From Asterochloris sp. CNOR1 (lineage: Eukaryota; Chlorophyta; Trebouxiophyceae; Trebouxiales; Trebouxiaceae), in contig OZ017751.1 in assembly GCA_963969365.1 (NCBI GenBank), forward strand, positions 2,852,001 through 2,916,000: a stretch of 64,000 bases of DNA, given 5' to 3'. The notes below the pieces were generated by a model. That model was given only the letters and a program-made list of their open reading frames with translations. It was not told the origin of the DNA and did no database searches. Shown one piece after another: positions 21,801-33,000 of the stretch. Made by a program: the position numbers and the translations under genes. The stretch's first letter is position 1. The number at the start of each line of letters is the position of its first letter.

Positions 21801-24800
21801 CCCCCATGGCTGCCCTGTCCTTGGCAGTGGCAGGCATGCTGGCAACAGGCTGGACGCCAGCAGGCTGGGGCTGCTGCTGCTGCTCAGAGGGAGCCAGCAC
21901 GCCACCAGAGATGCCTGCACTGGGTTGCTGGCGTGTTGTGCCACGCCTCCGCTTGGCCGCACCAGCAGCTGCCGAAGGGTGTGCTGCTCCACCGCTGGCA
22001 TGGCCTGCATCACAACAAGACTGGTTTATTACAGGGCGGCTGAATCTAGCAGATCATCAATCAGCCTGCGCAGCTGGAAAGCAACAGGAGCGCAAGGTAA
22101 AGCGCAAAAAGTTGCGTTTGTTGGCAGCAAAGCAGGAATGTTTCACTGGTCACCGGAGAAGACTGAGTGCCTGCCCCATTTTGCGCTGAGGGCAGGCAGA
22201 GTGGCAGGCAAGCCATGCCTTCAAATGCGCACGCACTGCTGTCGGCACGCCCCACAGGAGCACAGTTGGGGTTGCTGTAGTCAAGATGAGGGCGCAAAAG
22301 CCCTGCCTGCTTGCACACCTGAGGTGGGGGGCTTCTCAGCACAGGGGCCAGCCATGTCTGCGCCAGCTGGAGCTTTTCTCTTGATGGCTCAGACCTTGGC
22401 GCTGGCGCTGGCGCTGGCGGCATTGCTGCCGGCGGGCTGAGCAGCAGCAGTGTGAGGCTGCTGCTTCTGCTCCACAGGGGCTGAAGCGCCATGGGCAATG
22501 GCTGTACCAAGTGCCTGCGCCACGCCGCGCCTCCACTTTGCCGCGCCAGCGGAGGCTGAAGCGCCAGCTGGTGCAGTCTTGTCAACAATCTCCAGGCCTG
22601 CAGCAGCAGATGCTGTTGTTACAGGAAGGCTGGAGCCAGCAGTGTGTTATACAGCGTTTCTGGTGCAGCATTTTGGCTCAAACATGAAGAAGCAGTCATC
22701 CCCAGGCCATGAGCAGGCTGAGCAGTTGTCGGCTAGGCTGACCATGCGCACTGAAGAGCTGGAGCGCTGGCCTGCAGCTCCTGGCACTTTGCAAAGACAC
22801 TCAGGGGATGCCCGGCCAGCAGACACACACAGGATTGGTGGCCATATGCAGGCCAGCATATGACTCTCACAGCATATGACTCACCTGCAGGGACACCCTG
22901 CAGCAGCGCATCTCATGAGCGCAGACCTGAAAGACGATGCCTCACGTGCCGGCCGCTGACGCTCACCTGAGTGGGCAGGCTTCTTGGTTGAGGCCGCTGA
23001 GCCTGTGGCACCAGCGACCAGGGCGCGTTTTGCCCTGCAGGTCATCATGCAGGTGGGGCCGGCGGCCTGGCTTGTAGCAGCCTCAGCAGCAGCCGCCCCA
23101 GACTGCTGCTGGGGCTGCTGCTGCTGCTTGGCAGCGGCCTGGGTTCCTGAGGGTGCATCAGCAGTTGGCGGCTTGGCGTGGGACTTGAGGGCACATAGCT
23201 GGGCACGGGCCGCAGGCGCAGTAGCATGGCTGGCGGCATGCTGAGCAGCAGCAGCAGCAGCACCGCCTTGGGTTGCCCAACTTGGACCAGCAGAGGACAG
23301 GCTCTCTGCAGGGGCACTGTTGCCAGCCAGGCCTGCATCAGAGGGAGAGAGTGGTCAAGATCTGGTCTCACAACACATGGCTTGGTGCAGGCTGCCAGGG
23401 CTGCAGATTTAGGCAGGCAGAGAGACTTGGTGCAGGACCTGGTGGGGGGCCACTACAGCTTCAGCTGGCAACAGGCATGTTGACTGCCAGGCGACGCAAA
23501 AGCCAGAAACATGCAAGATATCGCACCACCTGACACAACACAGGCTAAATGCCTGCAGCAGTAGGTCCGAGCCAGCATGGTGGCTGACAACTTCTGCAGT
23601 TAACGGGCAGCGCAGCGGCTGTGCACGTTGTCAAGAAGGCATGTCAAGTCTACACTCAGCTCAGGGGATATGATCAGGCTCTCCTCTGCAGCACAGTGGT
23701 CACAAACAGAGCCTGGGCAGTGGAGCATACCAGCACGCCAGCCATGGCTGTGAAATGCCATCTGACACCACATGCCTACCCTGCAAGAGCACAGGCCCAT
23801 CGGGTGCAAGCCTGGACTGCAGCTGCTGCCCCCCTTTGTCCATATGCTGCCTGCCGCCATTTGAAGTGAGGGACACAGCTGGGCTGTGTTGAATTCTCTT
23901 AGCCACCGGCACCTCCTCTGCAGCAGGTCGGGCAGCCCCCTGGGTCTTGCCAGCAGGCTGCTGCTGGCCCATGCGGGTGCGCATGCGCCCCACCGCCACC
24001 TGCTTGCCAACCAGGCCCAGTGGCATGGCGCTAGCCTGGGATGGGCCTGCAGGAAAAGAGGAACATGTTGGCACAGCCTGTGGCAGCAAGCAGGTGTACC
24101 TGGACACCTGGCAAGGAGCGTCTTGCCTGGGACTGGCCTGCAGGACAATGGCAAAATGAGCACATAGCAGGAGGGTCTCCTTGTGCCCCTGCAGAGCAGT
24201 GCTCCATGTGTGAGTGGCCCACAGGAAGTAAGCAAGCATTGAGCAAAGCCTGTGGCAGCAGCGGGTCCTGCTGTTGCCTGCAAATGTGAGCTCAGCCTGT
24301 GACAACGGGAAGACGATCTGTTAATGGGCTGGCTGGTAGGAGGTGGGTACCTTCATGTGTACACGTGTGGCAGAACAGCACTTCATATGTACCCGCCACA
24401 GATGCACTGTTTTGCGCATGCCTGGATGGCAAGGACATCACTGTTGCACATTCTGCAGCAGGTGCAGGCCTCAAGGAGTCAGACATTGCTGCGCAGGGAT
24501 GGCCATTGCTCAAGTTGTTGGCTGGTGCTGCTTGACCCAGAGCTGGGCGTCACATCAGGTCTTTTGTGGCAGCTTGCTTCGCAGACGCAAAAGCTGAATG
24601 TTATGCTTTGTCCAAACTGAAATGTGCATGCTATTGTCAGCAGCCACTGCCAGCACTGTCTGCTCAAAATCGTCTGCAACAATCACATCTGCACACATCA
24701 TGGCTGCTTACACTTCCCTGCAGTTGGCGCTCAGGATTGCCCAAACAACAATTAACAATGCAGCAGAATGGTGCATGCACCTGCTGCAGAGCCACTAGAG

Positions 24801-25723
24801 CCAACCGAGTCCACGCTGCTGCGGGGCTCAAGGGCTGCTGCAACGCTGGCAGCCAGCTCAGCTGAGCCAGGATGAGCAGCTGCTTCATGCTCAGGCCTTG
24901 GAGGGTAGCTTGGCCCCCCCCCGCCCCCACTGACTCCTTCTTTATGGGATTCTCCTGCAAGCAGCACCATGGAACAATCAGCGCCTCACTCCTGGCATGC
25001 TGATCAGATCAAGGGTGTTGCCAGGTCTTTGCACTTTGTCTTCTTAGCTGCTTATGTCATGACAGAGTGACCACCAAGCCATTGCTGGCCCCATCAAGGA
25101 GCTGTACCACGTATTTGTTTCCCAGAATTGGGTGCCCAGTATGTGTGTGCCAGCAAGGTGTCGCGGAATGGTCTGGCAAAGGAAGAGGCTCTTGTTGTGC
25201 CTGCCATGACTGTGTTGTGTGATGCTGCTGTCACTAGCAGCTTTGTGGACACTCTCCACCTCAAAAGTTGCCTGAGAGGCGATCTGCTCCCTGACAGCAT
25301 TGCGCCTAGCACGCCTCTGCTCCCTGGCAGTGAGTGCGGCCTGCTGGGGCTTTTGCTGGCGTGGTGACACCTTGGGGGCTGCAGCTGGCGCAGCTGTTTG
25401 GACTGGGGCGCTGGGTCCGCCAGGCGCAGCGACTCAAGAATGCATGGAACCCATTCATTGGGGCGCCTCACCTCTGAGGAGAGCATGCGTGTAATCCTGG
25501 GAAGCCTGGGATGCAAACAGCCCAACACGGAATGCTCCACCTCCAGCCCTGCCTTGTTTGCTGCCTTCTCAAGGTCTTCCATGGACAGCGTTGACACCAC
25601 TGAGTCCACTGCGCTGTTCTCAGCACAGCCAAACTCCTTCATCACAGCGGCTTGCTCTCACTGATTCTCATATGAATCCTCCAAATGTTCATCAAGAAGT
25701 CTTCCGGTGGGCATGAGCACCAT
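18801..25723 (-). CDS. Ala/Gln-rich basic modular protein, all internal exons phase 1-1
   Basis: Transcribed leftwards. Exons (window coordinates): 25235-25723, 24781-24954, 24393-24488, 23780-24046, 22967-23332, 22319-22597, 21735-22004, 21192-21434, 20440-20697, 18801-19981. Each internal exon is a multiple of three, starts with two bases completing a glycine or arginine codon and ends with one base, so all are phase 1-1 and could be skipped or duplicated freely. Modules repeat a pattern: an Ala-rich run, a basic motif (GAAKRRRG, GAAKWRRG, RAKRALVAG), then a Gln/Pro block such as EQQQQPQPA. The tail holds ALRRSTRAGRG, SLKRPRQAAE and RPNKRHRAG, and looks nuclear. The first exon is the least repetitive: LLDEHLEDSYENQ, then AVMKEFGCAENSAVDS. 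I recognise no family. Lesions: TGA in frame at 25658-25660 and 22389-22391, and a one-base loss near 25410. An alternative start at 25642 avoids the first TGA. Confidence 0.65.
24085..24150 (-). repeat. Decayed copy of the start of exon 23780-24046 in its upstream intron
   Basis: On the minus strand the intron reads CCTGCAG-GCCAGTCCCAGGCAA. The real exon boundary reads CCTGCAG-GCCCATCCCAGGCTA. The acceptor is kept and the frame reads GQSQARRSLPG against GPSQASAMPLG. The copy lies immediately 5' of the real exon in transcript order. Confidence 0.6.
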
Positions 25724-25923
25724 GACTAGGCTCTGCCGCGGAGCCGGCCTCTAAGCTTCACGCTGTGTGCAGGGGGTTACATAGCATAGATATAGGTCAA
25801 CAAAAAACTTGTTGAACAATAGGCAAGCCTCTTTCTGCTTCTCAGGTCATCTGCAGAGGAGGCGAGGCGGTGTCTTACCAGATCTTGGCAGGCGCGGGCA
25901 ACCTTTGTTGAGGAGCTGCCCGG

Positions 25924-25927
25924 ATGG
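25924..25927 (+). other. Candidate XRN1 initiator exon: ATG plus one base before a consensus donor
   Basis: The first recognisable XRN1 exon starts at 27055 with two bases that need a preceding G to give Gly in M-G-I-P-K-F-Y, and no in-frame ATG exists just upstream. At 25924 the sequence reads ATGG-GTGAGC, which supplies exactly Met plus one base followed by an excellent donor. It is a candidate only: ATGG-GTCAAA at 26424 also fits the phase but has a poor donor. Confidence 0.35.
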
Positions 25928-26510
25928 GTGAGCTCTCTGCACGGCCTCTGCATGACACTGTCATGCCTACCTGCGCCCATCTCGCAATACCGAAGATGGA
26001 CACAGATCAGCATTGGGGCCTGTCACAGGCATGTCTGTGCTTCAAGAGCTCAACATGCTGCATTCCCATCTGCACAGATAAAGTAGCTTTGATGCCAGAT
26101 GCATCTTGGGTGCACATGCTGTGTTTGTCACACAGGATTGCCTCCTGCATAAACACTGCACTCGGCCGGCAGCAGGGGCCCACAGCTTAGCATGCCCGCC
26201 AGACAAAGCATGGTAGGCTGACAGAGCCACCTGTGCCTGAGAGGCCCACAACTGCTGAGATGAATGGCTTGCTCCTCTGCTGGGGAACCCGCCGCTGCAG
26301 ACATGCCCACTTCTCCTGTGCTGCATGCCTGCAGCGCAATGCAGGGGTCCTCCTGCTGAACCCATTTGGGCTGATGATATCTGTGTCCCCTGACAGTGCG
26401 CTGCAGGCACCGAACTGGTCAAACATGGGTCAAAGGGCCTGCGTCTGGATTTCTCCTTGGCTTCTGCTGACTGGCCTGTCTGCGGCAGACCCATAGACAG
26501 CTTAGCTCAG

Positions 26511-26815
26511 TGGCTAGGCAAGCAGCATCCCCTTGGACCCAACTGGGCTTTGGCTCATTGCGCCCACTGTCATTTTCACTGCAGGCATGCCCACCTTGGT
26601 CAGAAGCTCACAGGCTCAGCCCACCTCCAGAGGAGGCACAGCCCACTTCTGGGCCAGCCTGTGTACTGCAGATCCATGACCAAAACACGGATGGCTCGGC
26701 GAGCAGCATCCCCTTTGACCCACCTTGGCTTCGGCTTACTGCATCCTCTATCTGTGTGCTGCAGGCATGGCTGCCGTCGTCAAAGGCTCATTCTGGAGGA
26801 GGCACAGTTGTCACA
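26511..26815 (+). repeat. Imperfect direct repeat of about 130 bp, two copies
   Basis: Copies begin at 26511 and 26692. Shared blocks: GCAAGCAGCATCCCCTT / GCGAGCAGCATCCCCTT, then GGACCCA / TGACCCA, a TGCAGGCATG stretch, and AGAGGAGGCACAG / TGGAGGAGGCACAG. Both copies are non-coding. The first contains a phrase like a tRNA D-arm, but no T-arm follows. Confidence 0.7.
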
Positions 26816-27054
26816 GAAGCAAAACCCTTTTGCTGCAGGCATGCGCAACTCCCACTGGTTGCTCAGCAGTTGGCTAATCCGCCTGTACTGTCTGCTTGCC
26901 CTCTGGCACCTGGCTGCAAGCAGCCCCACAGACCCAGATCTTGCCAGAGTCCCACAACTCACCCCTGGCCCTGTGCTGCAGTCCTGAGGCGGCTCCACAC
27001 TTGCTGAACGCAGGCTGTTGCTGAGTTATGAGCCGCCAACTGTTCCTGATGCAG

Positions 27055-30000
27055 GCATCCCCAAGTTTTACAGATGGCTCAGCGAGCGGTACCCCCTATT
27101 GAATCAGCCCGCAGACAGTGCGCAGATCCCAGTGATAGACAATCTGTACCTGGACATGAATGGCATCATCCACAACTGCACCCACGGAAACGACCCCGAT
27201 ACCAAGCTCACAGAGACAGAGATGGTTGTACGCATCTTCAATTACCTGGACCGCCTGTTTCAGATCGTCAAGCCCCAGAAGCTGCTGTTCATGGCAGTCG
27301 ATGGTAAGCTTCCACGACATCAATGCTGTACTGGGCTGTTGTGTGAGCCAGGCTGAGCATGCTAGGCAATGGCCCAGGCCATGCGTGACCACGACTGGAT
27401 CGGCGTAAATCAGAAGCTTCTCATCATGCAGCCCAGTGGTGAGTCTGGGGTCCCGTGCATGTTTGCCAGCATGGGGTTTGCCCAAAAGCTGTCCTCCAAG
27501 GCTGTGGTGTGCTTGCCAAGTGGCACGCAGGGGTACTTGCAACCCAACGGCTGTGGAAAGCATGCGGTGGGCCTCCACTGCACCACCACGGCTTTGTCAT
27601 GCTTCCTGGCGGGCTGTGCTGCAGAACAATGTCTGTGATGCAACCAGCTTTCAAGCTAAGCTCCTGCATGTCTGCTTCTCAAGGTTGCTGCTGGGCAGGT
27701 ATGCAGCCATGGCGGCAGCATCTACTTATAAAATTGATATATCTGGGTTGCAGCACTGTGCTTGCTAAGCTGCAGGTCAACTGGCCTCGAAACATGTGCC
27801 CTCAGTGTGAGGCATAGCCGAGGAGGCCTTGAGCTGTTGCATAATTTCACGTGCTGTGCATATAGCAGGCAGCAGGACTCAGGCTGTGGGCGGGCATCTA
27901 AATGTTTTTGGCCACCTCACGCCCCAGCCCGCCTGCATGCTGTCATACCCGCCGTAACGGTCAGCCTCAAGGCAGCCTCAGGTCAAGTTCTCTGCCTGCC
28001 TGCAGGGGTGGCGCCGCGAGCCAAGATGAACCAGCAGCGCTCACGTCGCTTCAGGAAAGCCAGAGATGACCAGGAGGTGGGTTGCACCATCTGGAGCCCA
28101 CTCGCAGACCATCGCATGCCAGAACGTAGAGGTCGCCATTTGCTCGATCGGTCGCTGAACCCTTTCTTGCTCTGCAAAAGGGCACCCTGTGGTCTGCTGT
28201 GAGCAAGGCCTGCTGCGGCTCTCATATCTGCCACAGTATGCTCACAGCAGCCCCACCACTGAAGCACCCCCTTCAGCATCAGGCATACACAGGGCATGCA
28301 TGCATGCTGTGCATCTGCTCCTGTCTGCTCACAGCGAAGCATACCTGCCCACAGCCAACCCACTTACCCACTGGTGAGGCGTGTCGCTCCCCTGCTGCAG
28401 AACGCTGCGCAGGCTGAGCGGAAGGGAGAGGCTGTGGACCCAAACGCGTTTGACTCGAACTGCATCACCCCAGGCACAGCCTTCATGGCACGCCTCAGTG
28501 ACCACCTCTGTTTCTTTGTGCGCATGAAGATTGCAGAGGACCCCGCCTGGCAACGACCCCACATCATCTTCTCAGGTGGGTCTCCCTGTGTGTGCATATG
28601 GTATACACACCCCCATTAGAGCTTGTCCAATGCAGGGCTTATATTTTGTGGCAGCTGCGCTCACTCCTCAACTGCTTGCCTGTAGGACCACGCGACCACC
28701 ACCAGTGCTTGCATGTTGCATCTCAGCTCATGCTATCCCGTACTGCCATCGTCCATTACAGCTTACCCATGTCCATACTGCCATCTTGCATCTCAGCTCA
28801 CCCAATCACATGTGCCATCTTGCATCTCAGCTCACCCCATCCCATGATGCCCTCCAGGGCACGATGTGCCAGGGGAGGGGGAGCACAAGGTCATGGAGTT
28901 CATCCGGCTTGAGAAGCGCAAGCCCACCTGGGGCCCCAACCAGCGGCACTGCCTCTACGGGCTGGACGCTGATCTAATCATGCTGTCGCTGGTGAGATGG
29001 TATAAGACTCCATTTGGGGTGTTGTGCAATCACTGACTGCCCTTTCACAGTGATCAGCCTGCCGCCAGCTGCTGGTGCTGGTCGGAAAAAGAGTTGGTGT
29101 GGACTCAACTGTCTGGAAAGGTTTTGCAGGTCATTTTGGGGGCTGCTGCAGATGAGCCCCTGTCCAGATGTTTGTGGAAAGTGGCTGAGAGGGCAGGCCA
29201 TGCTTCACCCATGAGACATGTCTGCCCTGGGCCTGACAGCTCTGGCCTTCGTCAGTCAGCTTGTGGCAGGGCCTGTGTATTGTGTGGGCTGCCTGATGCT
29301 GAACACCTTACACATTCTCTGAATGTCATCGACATCTCCCGCTGCTTGCTCCTGGTAGCGCATAGCTGCTGCAATGTCTTTCCTGCTGGACTTCAACCAC
29401 TGGTCTCACATCCGCCTGCGCAAAGCAGTGCGCTGCTGCAGGAGCCGGGCTTGCATGCCATAGAGTTTACTGTCTGCCTTTCTGCATGACATGCTGCCCA
29501 CACCAGAACTTCTGCCTGCTGTTCGAGGTTGTGAGCTTCAGCAGCGGCTCCATGGGGAGCTCCTCACACAGTCGCCCGCACCGTGGTCCACTAGATCCAT
29601 CATCTGGTTCAGATCCATCATCTGGTTCACCCACCTGCTGCAGGTCACCCATGAGCCCCACTTCTGCCTGCTGCGCGAGGTCGTTAATTTCAGCGGGGGG
29701 TCCCGCGGGCGCCCCTCCCGCGAAGCCCTAGACAACCCCTGCGCCGAGCACTTCATCCTCTTCCAGATCTGCCTCCTGCGGGACTACCTGGACGCTGAGT
29801 TTGCCGGCAGCGTGCAGGGCTTCCCTTACAGCGCGGAGCGCGTCATCGACGATTTTGTGCTGTTCTGCATGCTGGTGGGCAACGACTTCCTGCCAGGTGA
29901 GGGGCAGGGTCAGCTCACGCACAAGTAGCACGTCTGAGGTAGTAGGAACTGCCCCAACAGATGCCACCAAACACTGATGGTGCGGCGTGTCTTTGCCTTT

Positions 30001-33000
30001 GACTCTCCCATGGCGTGTCAAGTCCATCAACCATGGCTGATACCAGTCTACATGTGATGAACCTGTTGGGCCATGGGAGACCAGAACATGTGGAACAGAC
30101 ACCATGCATGTATACACCCACCGTCCAAATTCTGGGGATTGGACTGACAGCCTACACCGACGGGCTGCATACTGTTTTGCCACATGACCTGCTGCTCTGC
30201 AGCATGCAAAGTTTCACTGGAGCATGCAGCCAGTGTGGCCAGCTGGGTGGATTCCAAGTGCTGGACTGGGCCATCAGTGGACTTTACTTTGCTTCGTACA
30301 CTACATGCAGACTGGTGGGCATCCACTCCTGCTGCAAGGATGTGCATGCTGCCCTGTCCAGTGCAGCACGTGCATCCAGTGCAGAAGCGCAGCCCTTGTC
30401 AGCAGGTTGTTTGGCACCTGGTTCCACGTTCAGCTGCACTGCCCACAGGGGATATTCGACGGTGGTGTCATGGAGGGGCTGCACTCTGCTGAAAGCAGCA
30501 TCTGCGCCAGTGCAGACACAAAACAAGATGCCAGCATGGTTTTAGTGACTGCACTGGTGCAGAAACGCTCACCATGACGGTGCCTTGTCCTGCACCGTGC
30601 TCCTCGCTGCTGCACTGCCTATGGCAATTGCTTAAGAGCCTCACTGTGGTCGTGGGGCCAGGTGCACACCTGCTGAGAGCAGCACTGCTCCAGGGCAGAG
30701 ATGTTGGCCCTGCTTGTGAATCCAACACCTATTATCCTGTTGTCCTACTCTGCGGACTAGAAGCGGGCCAGATGCTTTGCTTCTGCACCTTGATTGTGGG
30801 TCATCATCACTGTCACAGCAGCAGCAAGTGTGCGGCATCGTGAAGGGTTGCAGCCAAGTGCAGGAGTACAGGCACAGGTTTTCATGCTTACAAAGCCAGT
30901 GGTGCAACCTTGTGATCCATGAGCTGCAGAATGTCAGGTGGTTTGCATCTGCACCTTGGTTGTTACTTTCCTCTCTGTCAGCAGCAGCAAATGTACTGAT
31001 GTGGCAGGGTGAGGAGTTGCAACCTTGTACAGGAGCCTGGCATGCCAGCAAGGTGCACGTTTACATTCTCATGATGCCAGTGGTCCAACCCTTGCAATCC
31101 ATTGCAGGCTGCAGTATGCCAAACTGGTGTGCTACTGCACCTTGATTGCACCTCCTGGTCTGTCCGAGCAGCAGCACGTGTGCTAATCTGGCAGGGTGGG
31201 GAATTGCAGCCAACTGCAGGAGCATGGCATGCCAGCAAAGCGCACATCTGCATGCTCACATTGCCACTTGTCCACCCCGGTAACTCATTGCAGGTTACAT
31301 GATGCCAGGTGCTCTGATGTTGCACCCTCTTCGCAGATTGCATGTTCTGCATACTGTCAGAGCAGCAGCAAGCATGCTGATCTGGCAGGGTGTAGGCTTG
31401 CAACCAATTGCAGGAGCCATGGCCAGCGAGAAGCACCTCACGATGCTCGTGGTGACAGTGGTCCAAAATTGTACCTCATTGCACAATACATTTGGCCAAG
31501 TGCTTGGCTTCTGCACCTTGAACGTGATGCTGCATGCTTGTCAGAGCAGCAGCAAGCATGCTGATCTGGCAGGGTGAGGGATTGCCACCAAGTACAGAAG
31601 TATAGGCTGCCAGGCTGGGTGACGATCCTGCAGCTGTCAGGCTGGTAAACAGTCCTGCAGCTGTCAGCCTGGATCATAGTATTGCAGCTGCCAGCCAGGG
31701 TGACAACCCTGAGTCTGCATGGCAATGACTCTCTCATTGGCGTCATCAACAAGGGACAAATGGTCACAACTATTGAGCATGTGTCCCTAATTATTGACGC
31801 CAATGCTGGTCTTTTGAAATGCCACGCTTGCATCATCCATAGGAGCACATGTTCCCAGCAGCTGAGGCTGCCAGCACAGGTTGCTCATCAAAATAATGGC
31901 TGCTTTGGCTGAGGAACTTGCGTTGAGCTTGGCAATCCTGGTTGGGGTGGCAGCCAGCACACTGACTGCTGGCATGTCATCCAAGTGGATGGTGTGCATG
32001 TGCTGCCCTGGTGGAGGACAGCAGGTGCCTTAGGCTTTCTGTACATGCCTCCAAGTCTACCTGCATTCATCAGGTGGTCTGCCATAAGCCTGCCGAGGAG
32101 CGCTGTTGCAGTGCACAGTGCAGAGCCTTCCTGCCTGGCTGCTCTGCATTGAACACTGTGGATAGCCCTGCTTTGATGGCCATGACCACCTGGGACACCA
32201 GCTGGTCTCAGAACAAGGCTGTGGGCTGTCATCGTTCATCATGCTGGATACTCTGCAGGGCCTTGACAGCTGTGTCTGGCACCTTTGCAGCACTCGTCAA
32301 CATGTTAAAGTGCTGCTGAACGTGGTCACACCGCATTCAGATTGCTCTCAAGACGTCAGCAGTTGCAGTACAGGGCACAACTGTTCTGCAAGCAGCCACA
32401 ACAAGCTGCCGGTCTTGAGCACCATTCCCAGCAAGACAGCTTTCTTGAGCTTGTCAGACAAGCATGCTGTTTGCTGGTTGCGCCCAGGGGTGCTGCCCCC
32501 ACCCATGAGGGGGCACTGCCTGCTGGTGGGCGGGGGCATGGGGAATGGACCCTGACGACCAGCAGGCAGTGCCCCTCATGGGTGGGCGGCTGCTGAGCTA
32601 TTGGCGGCGTTGGGGATCCATCAGGCTGCCCCCACCCTTGAGGGGCGCTGCCTGCTGATGGGCTGGGGCAGGGGGGATAGGCGCCGAGCCTGGCCCGCTT
32701 AGCAGCTGCCCAGGCTCAGGGGCCATCTCATCTGCCCCAGTTCCTCAGCAGGAAGTAGGTCCCCTGGGTACAGAGCAAGCATTGCTATGAGAAACTGAGA
32801 ATGCAACAGCAGCGGCGTGAGGGGACGTTGAACTTGACACGTCCCCTGACGTTGTTGCCTGTGCACAACAAGTGCTCTATCAATTCTCTCAGAGATTTAT
32901 GTGTGATGCTTGCAAGAAAGGGGGCCAGACCTGAATGAACAATGTCGTCCCTTGCTGAGTCCTCTGTCATCACTCCAAGTGCTGCCATGGCTGCACTCGG

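Larger units (their letters stand above)
25724..27054. other. Divergent spacer between the Ala/Gln-rich gene and XRN1, or XRN1 intron 1
   Basis: The minus-strand gene points left from 25723 and XRN1 points right, so promoters of both should lie around 25730-25920. If the four-base initiator exon at 25924-25927 is real, 25928-27054 is XRN1 intron 1. The direct repeat at 26511-26815 lies here. No other coding exon is supported. A minus-strand stretch near 25875-25915 ends in a fair GTAAGA donor, but its phase does not fit the next exon. Confidence 0.4.

Noticed and set aside
25875-25915. Possible extra 5' exon of the minus-strand Ala/Gln-rich gene with a GTAAGA donor
   Set aside because: Its phase would create a stop at the junction with the next exon, so it was left out.
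26497-26580. tRNA-like D-arm phrase (AGCTCAGTGGCT)
   Set aside because: No matching T-arm, anticodon stem or acceptor stem follows at tRNA spacing; it is part of a 130-bp direct repeat.
32492-32680. Miniature inverted-repeat transposon
   Set aside because: No target-site duplication or terminal motif was recognised, and a third adjacent copy points to local duplication instead.
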